From Photobacterium rosenbergii (GTDB lineage: Bacteria; Pseudomonadota; Gammaproteobacteria; Enterobacterales; Vibrionaceae): DNA of 64,000 bases. How positions within the stretch are numbered: position 1 is the stretch's first letter; every line of letters begins with the position of its first letter. The position numbers and the translations under genes were made by a program. Location of the stretch: the NCBI RefSeq assembly GCF_003026455.1, contig NZ_PYMB01000005.1:166669-230668 (forward strand). Direction: 5' to 3'. The notes under the pieces are model-generated. The model had not been told where the DNA came from and searched no databases. It was given only the letters and a program-made list of their open reading frames with translations. Positions 51,278-59,687 of this stretch are shown piece after piece.

Positions 51278-52060
51278 ATGACCAAAAAGAACTTTGCATT
51301 GGCAGCAACCGAGCTGCTCAACCGCCGCGTAGCCGGCACCAAAGCGGCACGCCTTGACGAGCAGCAGCGTCCGGCCAACGTCGATGATGCGCTGGAGATC
51401 CATGCAGCAATGATTGACCAGCACAGTGACAAGGTCGGTGGGTGGAAGTGCCTACTACCACTTTCAGACGACAAGTTTGTAGTGGCACCTATCTTTGCCG
51501 ACACGATTCAAACTGGTGCCGATCTGCAAGGTAACAGTTGTGCACTTTTCGCCGACAACAATGTCGTTCGCATCGAGCCGGAAATTGCCTTTGTCCTGAA
51601 CAAGGATCTCCCTGCGAATCCTGAAGGTTACAGCGAAGCACAAATCAATGATGCAATTGGCCCATGTCATATGGCACTGGAGTTGATGCAGGCACGCTTT
51701 GCCGACGACAGCGGCGCCGAGTTCTTCGAGAAACTGGCAGACTGCCTGGTCAACCAAGGGATGTTTATTGGCCCGGAAATCGATCGTGAAAAAGCGTTCG
51801 CAGCAGCCAAGATAGATATCAGCGTGAGCCAAGGTGAGCAAGTACAAACGTTCGCGGGCGAACACCCGAACTCACTTGCGCAAAACCCAGTGTACTGGTT
51901 GATCAACTACATGACCCGCCGTGGCATGCATTTCGCGGCAGGTGAAGCCATTATCACCGGTTCATACTGCGGTATTGTTGAAGTCGAGTTTGATAAGCCA
52001 ACGACCATCAAATACGACGGCATTGGTGAGTACCAAGTAACTTTCCAAGAGAAAGCCTAA
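51278..52060 (+). CDS. 2-keto-4-pentenoate hydratase family protein (MhpD/FAH-like)
   Basis: A 260-residue soluble enzyme of the fumarylacetoacetate hydrolase-like fold, hydratase branch. Features include the N-terminal AATELLNRRVAGTKAARLDEQQRP split over residues 8-31, RIEPEIAFVLNKDLP carrying the metal-binding Glu pair, and ITGSYCGIVEVE near the end. Members hydrate 2-hydroxypentadienoate or decarboxylate related 2-oxo acids in aromatic catabolism. No aromatic-degradation genes are near, so it may act on a sugar-derived 2-oxo acid. AAGGT precedes the start. A terminator follows at 52070-52090. Confidence 0.75.
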   Translation: MTKKNFALAATELLNRRVAGTKAARLDEQQRPANVDDALEIHAAMIDQHSDKVGGWKCLLPLSDDKFVVAPIFADTIQTGADLQGNSCALFADNNVVRIEPEIAFVLNKDLPANPEGYSEAQINDAIGPCHMALELMQARFADDSGAEFFEKLADCLVNQGMFIGPEIDREKAFAAAKIDISVSQGEQVQTFAGEHPNSLAQNPVYWLINYMTRRGMHFAAGEAIITGSYCGIVEVEFDKPTTIKYDGIGEYQVTFQEKA

Positions 52061-52069
52061 AACGTAAAA

Positions 52070-52090
52070 GCGGGAGCACTAGGCTCCCGC
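52070..52090. terminator. convergent terminator
   Basis: GCGGGAGC / GCTCCCGC around ACTAG, between the convergent hydratase and PTS genes. Confidence 0.6.
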
Positions 52091-52127
52091 ATACTATGAA
52101 GGGTATTGGCTGATTTGATAGTAGGTA

Positions 52128-54050
52128 TTAACTTACCTGAAGCTCAGCCGCTTGTGACTTTACCAAACGGTATTTCTTCAGGGTTACCGTAATCAAGCAA
52201 GTTACAACAGCACCGACGATCATACACATTACAGCGATAACCGGCTTGTTCATCGCACCTAGCAGCGCCACAATCGGGCCACCGTGGGCAACGGTGTTGG
52301 TAATGCCGAACAGGAACGCCATTACACAAGCCACCATACTACCAATGACATTGGCTGGGATAACAGTCAGTGGGTCACGGACGGCAAACGGGATAGCCCC
52401 CTCACCGATACCAACAAAGCCCATTGCCCCAGCGGCTTTACCCGCTTCGATTTCGGTCGGGTCAAACAGCCCCATCTTGCGGCCAATAACAGTAGACATC
52501 CACATCGCCAACGGCGGAACCGGGAAGGCACAGGCCAAGGCGCCCATAAATTGGGTCTGGCCGCTGGCAATCATGCCGACACCGAACAGGAAGGCCACCT
52601 TGTTGACCGGGCCACCCATATCAAAACCGGACATGGCACCGAGGATCATTCCAAGGATAATGATATTGCCACCGCTCATGTTCACCAGCATTGCATTCAT
52701 CGAGTCGATCATCCCCGCCACCGGCGCGCCGATAAGGGTAATGAAAATCACCGCGATGAAGAATGTACCGGATAATGGCGCAATGATAATTGGAACCAGC
52801 GGCTGCATCACTTTCGGGTAATTCAAGCTGGTGACCCAGCGAATGAAATAACCCACCAGCAAGCCGGCAATAATGGCACCAATAAAGCCAGTCCCGACTT
52901 CCGAACCGTAGAACGAACCGTTGTTGGCAATCCAGCCACCAATGAGGCCCGGAGCCAAGGCAGGACGGTCACCCACGGCATAGGCAATGTAGCCGGCCAG
53001 AATTGGGATCATCAGGGTGAATGCTACGACACCGACATCCAATACCGGCTGCCAGAAACTGCCTTCGGGGATCTGCATGCCCTGTTCGGTTGGCACACCA
53101 CCAATCGCCAGGGACAGGGCAATCAGCAAACCACCGGTTACCACGAACGGGATCATGTAGGACACGCCGTTCATCAGATAGGTGTAAAGCGCCGAGGTCG
53201 CCTTGGTTTTCTGCGCCGGGGCCTGATCACCCTCACCGCCCGCCTGGGCTTGGTAAGCTGGTGCCTGCAGCGCATTCTCAATCATCTGCTTACCGCGTTT
53301 GATCGGCTCTTTGACACCGCTCTTGATTAGTTTTTTACCGGCAAACCGGTTCATGTCTACCTGCTTGTCACAGGCCACGATGATGGCATCGGCACGGGCA
53401 ATCTCTTCGGCACTCGGGCTGTTCTTGACCCCTATCGAACCATTGGTTTCGACCTTGATTTCATAACCCAGCTCAGCTGCTGCTTTTTCCAATGATTCAG
53501 CGGCAAGGTAGGTATGGGCAACCCCGGCAGGACAACCAGTGACACCAATCAAAAAACCTTTATTGGCAACTTCAGCTGCTGACTCTTGCGCAACATCCGC
53601 CGGTTTCTCTTCAAGCAGCAAAACCAGCGCTTCCTTAGCGGTTTTGGCTGCCAGCAAAGCATCGACAAACCCGTCTTCGATCAACTTGCTAGATAACTCG
53701 GCCAATACCTCGATATGGTGGTCAGCACCGCCATCAGGGGAAGCAATCATGAAAAACAGCTTGGATGGCAAACCGTCTTCCGAACCGTAATCAATGCCTT
53801 CGCGGCAGATACCAATCGCAACAGCAGGCTCAACTACCGCCTTACTTTTGGCATGGGGGATCGCAATACCGTCTTCAAACCCTGTGCTGCCCTGGGCTTC
53901 ACGGGCTTGAAGATCAGCAACAAACTGGGCCTTGTCGCTAATTTTTCCCTCGCGTAACAGGAACTCGGATAAGGTATCAAACACGTCGTCTTTGCTTGTG
54001 ACCTTCAAATCGAGGCACATCAAATTCTCATTAATAAGAGATGTAATCAT
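52128..54050 (-). CDS. PTS fructose/mannose-type EIIABC
   Basis: A 640-residue complete permease. EIIA (1-148) has phospho-His66 in GIAIPHAKS. EIIB (about 165-265) has phospho-Cys173 in VTGCPAGVAHTYLAA. EIIC (about 295-630) has multiple helices (YMIPFVVTGGLLIALSLAIG, FTLMIPILAGYIAYAVGDRPALAPG, FDMGGPVNKVAFLFG). The order A-B-C is that of MngA-type and mannose-specific fructose-family permeases. It follows the ManA-like gene by 75 bases on the same strand, so mannose is the most likely substrate; a mannoside is the alternative. GAGAG lies before the ATG. Expression should be under the operator-rich promoter at 55896-56090. Confidence 0.9.
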   Translation of the reverse strand: MITSLINENLMCLDLKVTSKDDVFDTLSEFLLREGKISDKAQFVADLQAREAQGSTGFEDGIAIPHAKSKAVVEPAVAIGICREGIDYGSEDGLPSKLFFMIASPDGGADHHIEVLAELSSKLIEDGFVDALLAAKTAKEALVLLLEEKPADVAQESAAEVANKGFLIGVTGCPAGVAHTYLAAESLEKAAAELGYEIKVETNGSIGVKNSPSAEEIARADAIIVACDKQVDMNRFAGKKLIKSGVKEPIKRGKQMIENALQAPAYQAQAGGEGDQAPAQKTKATSALYTYLMNGVSYMIPFVVTGGLLIALSLAIGGVPTEQGMQIPEGSFWQPVLDVGVVAFTLMIPILAGYIAYAVGDRPALAPGLIGGWIANNGSFYGSEVGTGFIGAIIAGLLVGYFIRWVTSLNYPKVMQPLVPIIIAPLSGTFFIAVIFITLIGAPVAGMIDSMNAMLVNMSGGNIIILGMILGAMSGFDMGGPVNKVAFLFGVGMIASGQTQFMGALACAFPVPPLAMWMSTVIGRKMGLFDPTEIEAGKAAGAMGFVGIGEGAIPFAVRDPLTVIPANVIGSMVACVMAFLFGITNTVAHGGPIVALLGAMNKPVIAVMCMIVGAVVTCLITVTLKKYRLVKSQAAELQVS

Positions 54051-54125
54051 GGCAAACTCTCTTTTGTTGTAATGAGCGGCCCTGCCAGCAGGGCCACTTA
54101 ACTGTAGGAACAGATAAATTCAGGG

Positions 54126-55895
54126 TTAGTTGCGCACGTAAGCCTTGATGGTGGCAATTTCCTGGCCTTCGCTTTCGCCGTACGGGCGGATAACGAACTC
54201 GTCAACCGATGCTGGAATGACGAAGGTTTCCGCGTAGTGCACCACATAAGGTTCGAAGGCACCGGTCGGACTCTCGACAATCGCCTCACGGCCTTCAATC
54301 AGGTTGAGGACATTGACGTTACCGCCGGTATAGTGGGTCACAGCCTTGCTGAACCAGTGGCGGCGGGTTTCGATAAACTCTCGCTCATGCAAACCGGTTC
54401 GCTCTTCGCGCCAGCCATCGCCCTCGGCAATGAAATCAACACGGTTGACCAAGTTCTCTTCAGTCCAATCGGTATCGCGGTCCCACTGGATCACTTCCTT
54501 ACCATGCTCAAGGTGAACCGGGCGTGGCAAACCATCCATTCCCAGGCGATCCCAATCCCACAGCTTAAAGGTAAAGATATACGGCGTTGCACTGATTTCC
54601 AGTACCATCGCATTGCTGCCGGAGCAGTGGATTGTCCCTGCCGGGATCAAGAAGTGGTCGTGTTTCTTGGCTGGGAACTTATTGATAAAGCGTTCGTCAT
54701 CAAACGATTTTTCACCGCGCTGCGCAGCCTGTAGATCGGCCATCATCGCATCCGGGTCGACATCGTTCTTCACGCCGAGGTAAACCGTTGCATCATCACC
54801 GGCATCAAGCATGTAGTAGCTCTCGTCCTGGGTGTAGTGCATGCCAAATTCCTGCTGGATGTACTCGGTCAGCGGGTGGACCTGCAAGCTGAGGTTCTGT
54901 CCTTGCATGGTATCTAAGAAGTCGAAGCGGATCGGGAACTCAGCACCGAAACGGGCATGGACCTCTTCACCCAGCAGGGCACGGGGCTGCAGCATCACCA
55001 AATCCTGTGACGGGATTTCGACGCGGATACCATCCACCATCAAATAAAGGCTGTTCTCTTCCGGCACACAGTCAAAACACCACGCGTAATTTGGTTTGTC
55101 CGGATCAAGGTCGCACACTTCCTTCATCCACTGGCCACCCCATACGCCTGGGTCAAAGAAAGGCACAAGACGGAAAGGTTGGTTTGTGGCCTGCTCAAGG
55201 CCGGCGCGGAACGCATCACCACTGATCAGCTTCGGAGTATCGGCTACATTGGTATCAAGCAGGAAATCAGTACGCTTTAACAGCGGCGTCTTGTAGCGGT
55301 CGAAGACACGCCACTCGATGAAGAATGCACGCTTGTATCGGCGCAGGACATCTTCGTCATTGTTCTCGACACCCCAGTTGCCAATTTCGCCACGGCGGTA
55401 GCGCTGCTGGATTTCCCAACGGGCCAGATCTGCATAGACATGGACATCGCCATCGTGGATCAACGAGGCACCCGGGCCATAAACCACCACCAGCTTCGAT
55501 TGGCTCTCATGAACATTGCGCTTGAGGGCATAAACCTGCTCATCATCAAAGAACTCAACCAGTTTGTGAGGGGCAATCACACCGAACACCCTGTCATCGG
55601 TGATATGGCGCTCGATCATGGCGAAGATTTTCTCTTCCGGGTATTTCGCCTGCTCAGAGCACAACAGCAAAGCCTGGGGGAATGCCGCTGTCAGAGCCTG
55701 TTCCAAATCGTTTAGGTTAACGCCAGGGTAACAGTCGACAACCAGTACGGTTTTGTCTTGGCCCAAAGCGTGGATCTTGCTGTCGACCGCATCAAACAGG
55801 TTATCCCAGCCCTGCCAGCTCTGGCCGGCAAAACCTGCCACATCGATATGGGGGAATTTATCGTAGTTTGCTTTTTGGTTGTTCAAGTAGCTCAT
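54126..55895 (-). CDS. manA: class I mannose-6-phosphate isomerase with extra N-terminal domain
   Basis: A 589-residue protein, longer than typical ManA (about 390). The cupin isomerase part starts near residue 235. Zinc ligands Gln338 and His340 (LSLQVHP), Glu358 (DESYYM) and His423 (PAGTIHCSG) match the Gln-His-Glu-His set. The N-terminal 230 residues resemble a nucleoside-kinase-like alpha/beta domain (TVLVVDCYPGVNLNDLEQAL, VVVYGPGASLIHDGD), but the loop DCYPGVN lacks the Lys-Ser/Thr of an active P-loop. It converts mannose 6-phosphate to fructose 6-phosphate. It is the first gene of the leftward operon with the mannose-type PTS. The gene symbol reflects function; another manA may exist elsewhere. 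Confidence 0.82.
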   Translation of the reverse strand: MSYLNNQKANYDKFPHIDVAGFAGQSWQGWDNLFDAVDSKIHALGQDKTVLVVDCYPGVNLNDLEQALTAAFPQALLLCSEQAKYPEEKIFAMIERHITDDRVFGVIAPHKLVEFFDDEQVYALKRNVHESQSKLVVVYGPGASLIHDGDVHVYADLARWEIQQRYRRGEIGNWGVENNDEDVLRRYKRAFFIEWRVFDRYKTPLLKRTDFLLDTNVADTPKLISGDAFRAGLEQATNQPFRLVPFFDPGVWGGQWMKEVCDLDPDKPNYAWCFDCVPEENSLYLMVDGIRVEIPSQDLVMLQPRALLGEEVHARFGAEFPIRFDFLDTMQGQNLSLQVHPLTEYIQQEFGMHYTQDESYYMLDAGDDATVYLGVKNDVDPDAMMADLQAAQRGEKSFDDERFINKFPAKKHDHFLIPAGTIHCSGSNAMVLEISATPYIFTFKLWDWDRLGMDGLPRPVHLEHGKEVIQWDRDTDWTEENLVNRVDFIAEGDGWREERTGLHEREFIETRRHWFSKAVTHYTGGNVNVLNLIEGREAIVESPTGAFEPYVVHYAETFVIPASVDEFVIRPYGESEGQEIATIKAYVRN

Positions 55896-55925
55896 GATTG
55901 CACCTCATCAATTCGTTGAGGTGAA

Positions 55926-56073
55926 GATATATCGATTAACCACTATCCAGCAATTTGGTTAATGTGTTTAACCACTCAGTTATGGTTTAAACGATTAACC
56001 TTAGCTTTTTGACGTGATTAATGTCACAAAAAGGTCGCTTTTCAATCATTATTATTAGATTAAACGATTAACC
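55926..56073. promoter_or_regulatory. operator array and CRP box between manA-like and MalI-like genes
   Basis: Three sites share the right half GATTAACC after a central CG: GATATATCGATTAACC (55926-55941), GTTTAAACGATTAACC (55985-56000) and GATTAAACGATTAACC (56058-56073). A further inverted pair GGTTAA/TTAACC with a 5-base spacer is at 55957-55973. A CRP-like site CGTGA-TTAATG-TCACA (9 of 10) is at 56013-56028. The arrangement suits LacI-family repression of both divergent transcripts with DNA looping, plus CRP activation. Confidence 0.7.
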
Positions 56074-56090
56074 TTAGGTTTAAATCCAAT

Positions 56091-57110
56091 ATGGCTACCA
56101 TTGTTGATGTTGCCAAGCACTGTGGTGTCTCCACCGCTACCGTGTCTATGGTACTGAGAGATAAAGGAAGAATTTCCGACAAGACCCGCCAGCGTGTGCT
56201 GCAGGCGATTGATGAGCTGGGCTATGTCTACAACCAAACCGCCGCCAACCTGCGTAACCAGCACAGTAACCAGATCGGCCTGCTGCTCAATGATATTACC
56301 AACCCGTTCTACAGCGAGATGACAGCCGGACTCAGCCAGGAGATGGAAGACAACGACCTGATGCTGTTTTTGGCCAACAGCGAAGATGCCGTTGCGCGGC
56401 AGAAGAAATTTATCGAGTCCCTGCTGAGCCAGAAAGCCGGCGGGCTGGTGCTGTGCCCGGCCAAAGGGACAGATCAGCAGTTCCTTGCCACCCTCAAACG
56501 GCGCCAACTGCCGGTGATCCTGGCAGTAAGGGATATTGAAGGCACCGACTATGACTATGTCGGTACCGATAACTTTTACGGTGGGCAACTGGTCACCCAG
56601 CACCTGCTTGATCTCGGCCACCGCAACATCGCCTTTATCGGCGGTGACAAAGCGTCGAAAAACCGGGCCAGCCGGATGGGCGGCTACATGAGCAAGCTGA
56701 TCGAGCATAACATCACCCCGCAACTGGGCTGGATGGCCACCTGCCCGGCAACCCGCAATGGCGGCGCTGCGGCAATGGCAACCCTGCTCAAGCATCATCC
56801 GGAAGTTACTGCGGTAGTGTGCTACCACGATATTGTCGCCTTCGGGGCGATCCGTACCTTGCGCCAGCATCAACTCGAACCAGGCAAGGATATTGCCATT
56901 ACCGGTTTTGACGATGTCCCGGAAGCTGCCGATACCTATCCGGCCCTGACCACTATTTCTGTCTCGGCGAGGGAGATTGGCCGCCGTGCCGGTGAAGCGC
57001 TGCTAGAACGTATCCGTGGCAATACCGAACCCCAAAAGCGGATCATCATTCCGCCGAAGCTGATGATCCGCCAGTCCTGCGGCAGCGCTGATCCCAAAGA
57101 CAATAGCTAG
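56091..57110 (+). CDS. LacI-family repressor (MalI-like), second copy
   Basis: A 339-residue repressor with headpiece TIVDVAKHCGVSTATVSMVL and hinge ELGYVYNQTAANLRNQHSN, followed by the usual effector domain (ITNPFYSEMTAG, VVCYHDIVAFGAI, ITGFDDVPEAADTYPALTTI). It is clearly paralogous to the protein at 44599-45642. The start ATG at 56091 follows the last operator by 17 bases, so autorepression is very likely. It should control the divergent manA-like/PTS operon. The inducer may be mannose, mannose 6-phosphate or a mannoside. A large inverted repeat follows the gene. Confidence 0.88.
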   Translation: MATIVDVAKHCGVSTATVSMVLRDKGRISDKTRQRVLQAIDELGYVYNQTAANLRNQHSNQIGLLLNDITNPFYSEMTAGLSQEMEDNDLMLFLANSEDAVARQKKFIESLLSQKAGGLVLCPAKGTDQQFLATLKRRQLPVILAVRDIEGTDYDYVGTDNFYGGQLVTQHLLDLGHRNIAFIGGDKASKNRASRMGGYMSKLIEHNITPQLGWMATCPATRNGGAAAMATLLKHHPEVTAVVCYHDIVAFGAIRTLRQHQLEPGKDIAITGFDDVPEAADTYPALTTISVSAREIGRRAGEALLERIRGNTEPQKRIIIPPKLMIRQSCGSADPKDNS

Positions 57111-57122
57111 AGCACGATTTCC

Positions 57123-57170
57123 GGAACGATGATCAAGCGATGATCCCAAGACAGCCTTGATCATCGTTCC
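57123..57170 (+). terminator. 15-bp perfect inverted repeat after the MalI-like gene
   Basis: GGAACGATGATCAAG and CTTGATCATCGTTCC form an exact 15-bp stem with an 18-base loop, starting 12 bases after the stop codon. The T content after it is modest (ACTGTTTTCG). It is probably a terminator or an mRNA-stabilising structure before the epimerase gene. Confidence 0.5.
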
Positions 57171-57209
57171 ACTGTTTTCGATCAAATCCAATCAAGAGAG
57201 TCCTATTCC

Positions 57210-58070
57210 ATGAACACCATTCGCCCTGATAATAGCCACCTTGGTAGCATTCAGGATGTGCCTGTTATCCATGTCCGCCATCCCAAAGCAACTGCCGATA
57301 TCTCACTGTTTGGTGGCCAGGTGCTGCGCTTCCAACCGACCCACTCCCACCAAAGGTTATGGCTGGGTGAAAGGGCAATATTCAACCACCGCACAGCTAT
57401 ACGCGGTGGTATCCCGCTATGTTGGCCATGGTTTGGCAACCACAAGCCAGGCCCCGACCCACTTTCGCAACCCGCCCATGGGTTTGCCCGCCAATCGCTT
57501 TGGGATCTGGATCACAGCGAAAGCGATGAGCAGGAGGCCCGGCTGCGGTTGTCACTCAGCGCCAACGAGCATACGTTATCGCTTTGGCCACACCACTTTG
57601 AGCTGCAGCTAGACATCATAATCGGCGAATCCCTGACATTGGTGCTGACCAGCAAAAACACCGGCGCCAAACCTTGGTCGTTCACCGGTGCTTTCCATAG
57701 CTACTTTGCCACTGACGATATCCGCCAAAGCGAGCTAACAGGCCTAGGCCGGCCATATCTCGACAGTGTTGATAACGGTAGTCCCTGCAATGGAAATGGC
57801 ACACTGGCCTTTGCCAAGGCGCTGGATCATGTTTATACCGCCCCAGAAACAAACTGTGTCCTTTCATTGCCACAAGGTACAACGCAGATAGCTGCAACCG
57901 GCCATGACAGCTTAGTGACCTGGTCGCCTTGGCGGGAGGGAGCTGTGGCAATGGCAGATTTGGCAGACGATGACTACCTCAGAGTGTTCTGCGTTGAACC
58001 GGCAGTATTCCAGCAACCCGTTTGTTTACAGCCGGGCGAGGAGCATGTGCTGAGAATGACCATCAGCTAA
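57210..58070 (+). CDS. D-hexose-6-phosphate mutarotase (YeaD-like aldose 1-epimerase)
   Basis: A 286-residue beta-sandwich enzyme of the galactose mutarotase superfamily, YeaD branch. Candidate catalytic residues are His90 (QPAHGFARQ), His163 (GAFHSYF) and Glu263 (FCVEPAVFQQP). FGGQVLRFQP and AIRGGIPLCWPWFG are family signatures. It interconverts alpha and beta anomers of hexose 6-phosphates. This is useful next to PTS and mannose-6-phosphate isomerase, because PTS and glycosidases deliver a defined anomer. AGAGAG lies upstream. It is separated from the repressor gene by a large hairpin. Confidence 0.85.
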   Translation: MNTIRPDNSHLGSIQDVPVIHVRHPKATADISLFGGQVLRFQPTHSHQRLWLGERAIFNHRTAIRGGIPLCWPWFGNHKPGPDPLSQPAHGFARQSLWDLDHSESDEQEARLRLSLSANEHTLSLWPHHFELQLDIIIGESLTLVLTSKNTGAKPWSFTGAFHSYFATDDIRQSELTGLGRPYLDSVDNGSPCNGNGTLAFAKALDHVYTAPETNCVLSLPQGTTQIAATGHDSLVTWSPWREGAVAMADLADDDYLRVFCVEPAVFQQPVCLQPGEEHVLRMTIS

Positions 58071-58090
58071 TTAGGCAACAAGAAAAAAAA

Positions 58091-58112
58091 GGCTCCGAAT
58101 CAGGAGCCGTAT
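58091..58112 (-). terminator. rho-independent terminator of the DUF2235 module
   Basis: On the minus strand GGCTCC-TGATTC-GGAGCC is followed by a run of eight T. It closes the leftward membrane-protein gene. Its stem matches that of the hairpin at 59916-59945 on the other side of the module. Confidence 0.7.
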
Positions 58113-58142
58113 ATAAGAAAATTGTATAAGCAAAAGACATTG

Positions 58143-58613
58143 TTAGTAACGACTCGTTGTAGCACCATCATCATTAATTAGCTGCATATTTGAAAAATAA
58201 TTTATAACCCTATTCACAACAAAAAGTGCAAAGATAAAAATAAGCAGAACGAAAAACCTATTAGCACTAGTTGATAGGACATCGGTCATTATAATTCTCA
58301 TATCATCATTAACCAAACCATTTAATTTATTATGAATTAAAGATACCGAATTATATTTTAACATTAAAAAAGAACAAATTAACACATAGACAAGAAAGAA
58401 TGTAACCTTTATCCCTTTTAAAAGAAACTTATCACCCTTATTCTGATAAGCATATCCTAAAAGGGTAAATGTTATTGTTAAAAACACCCCCCATATCAAA
58501 TCAATATCACTTGATAACCTTTCTGACATTTTAATAAGCAAATCAACAGATGAATTCACCTGACCCGAACTACTTATTACTACGTCACTTAAGCAATTTC
58601 CATTTTCACCCAT
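58143..58613 (-). CDS. three-helix membrane protein, partner of the DUF2235 protein
   Basis: 156 residues from the preferred start MGENGNCLSD (AAAGGA six bases upstream; ATGs at 58616 and 58643 are alternatives). Three hydrophobic helices are visible: DLIWGVFLTITFTLLGYAY, IKVTFFLVYVLICSFLMLKY and RFFVLLIFIFALFVVNRVI. Between helices 2 and 3 is a 30-residue loop. No family is recognised. The gene is AT-rich, follows the DUF2235 gene after about 40 bases and shares its terminator. It could anchor, inhibit or deliver the DUF2235 protein. Confidence 0.6.
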   Translation of the reverse strand: MGENGNCLSDVVISSSGQVNSSVDLLIKMSERLSSDIDLIWGVFLTITFTLLGYAYQNKGDKFLLKGIKVTFFLVYVLICSFLMLKYNSVSLIHNKLNGLVNDDMRIIMTDVLSTSANRFFVLLIFIFALFVVNRVINYFSNMQLINDDGATTSRY

Positions 58614-58652
58614 CATAAGTCCTTTATATAAAATCTCAAACATCTTTATATT

Positions 58653-59687
58653 TTAATATTCAATGCTTATTTTATCCCACCCAACAATATCAACCATATC
58701 TTTCAACTTTGAAGGACGATATGAACTATCATTTAAGTATCTTTCCTTTACTGATATATGTATTCTTAAATCTACATCATCAGTAAATAGCTCTCGGTCT
58801 AGTTTCTTCTTAACCCGATATACATGCTTCCTAGATTTATGTAGTTTTGCTTTTACATTGAATTTAAGATTATCTCTTATATGCGACTCAAGAATGAGAC
58901 CTGCTGATTCGGCTTCTCTAAGCATCCATTCCAATGGTGCATCTGACGCCATATACCCTAATTTATCAGGAGGATATGAACCTCCCACATCACGATGCAC
59001 TCCAGAAAACCAAACTTGCTTAATATCTATCTTATTTTTTTGCTGCCAAATTGTTGGAGTAAAATCTATCCGCTTCTCATCAATAGCTAAAGCATGACGT
59101 GCAATACTTATATTATTTCCCATTTTTGTATCATAAAACTCATCATCACTATCGAACAAGCCCATCAAACTAAATGGAATACCTAACGAACCAACGGTAT
59201 CCCAAACACCAATAAAATGGACATCTCTTTTTTTATGACTATATTTATCCCGAAAATCTTTAGCTATTATCCCGTCAGGATGTTTATCTTTATGCTCATT
59301 TTTATATAGTCCAAATGCCTCTGTAACAAGGTTTGCATGTTCTCTTCGTAATATCCCACAATTATTAATCAAACCACTTAAAGCCCTAACTGTATAAGCA
59401 CCTCTACTAAAGCCGAATAAGTATATTCTATCTCCGTCTTTATAGTTTTGAACTATGTAGCGATAACAGTCCATTATATTTTTTTGAATTCCGCTTCCTG
59501 TAATTCCAGCTATCATATTGTTATAATACGAACCAATACCCCAGTCATAGAAAACATGTTGTTTTATATTTTCATCTAACGGTGAAATAGCCCTTGCTAA
59601 TTTTAGCACATTAGTTGGGTATTCTTTTTTTATATCTTTTTCTGGTTTATTCCATGTACCATCTGCACAAATAATTAAGTTTGCCAT
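58653..59687 (-). CDS. DUF2235 alpha/beta-hydrolase (Tle1-like phospholipase family)
   Basis: A 344-residue soluble protein. The N-terminus LIICADGTWNKPEKD is typical of DUF2235. The nucleophile elbow GFSRGAYTVRAL places Ser94 in G-x-S-x-G. GVWDTVGSLG (Asp163) and GVHRDVGGSYPP (His231, Asp233) complete the likely catalytic set. The family includes type VI secretion phospholipase effectors (Tle1), but also many stand-alone proteins of unknown role. No VgrG, PAAR or other secretion gene is near. It lacks a signal peptide. AT content is clearly higher than in flanking metabolic genes, suggesting transfer. Its partner is the three-helix membrane protein. Confidence 0.75.
   Translation of the reverse strand: MANLIICADGTWNKPEKDIKKEYPTNVLKLARAISPLDENIKQHVFYDWGIGSYYNNMIAGITGSGIQKNIMDCYRYIVQNYKDGDRIYLFGFSRGAYTVRALSGLINNCGILRREHANLVTEAFGLYKNEHKDKHPDGIIAKDFRDKYSHKKRDVHFIGVWDTVGSLGIPFSLMGLFDSDDEFYDTKMGNNISIARHALAIDEKRIDFTPTIWQQKNKIDIKQVWFSGVHRDVGGSYPPDKLGYMASDAPLEWMLREAESAGLILESHIRDNLKFNVKAKLHKSRKHVYRVKKKLDRELFTDDVDLRIHISVKERYLNDSSYRPSKLKDMVDIVGWDKISIEY

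Noticed and set aside
52246..52821. 191-codon open frame antisense to the PTS EIIABC gene
   Set aside because: It is the complement of conserved membrane-helix coding sequence; its Pro/Ile/Thr-rich composition is a shadow.
58653..59687. Type VI secretion effector (Tle1) assignment for the DUF2235 protein
   Set aside because: No VgrG, Hcp, PAAR or adaptor gene is nearby, and the protein has no delivery domain; only the hydrolase family is supported.
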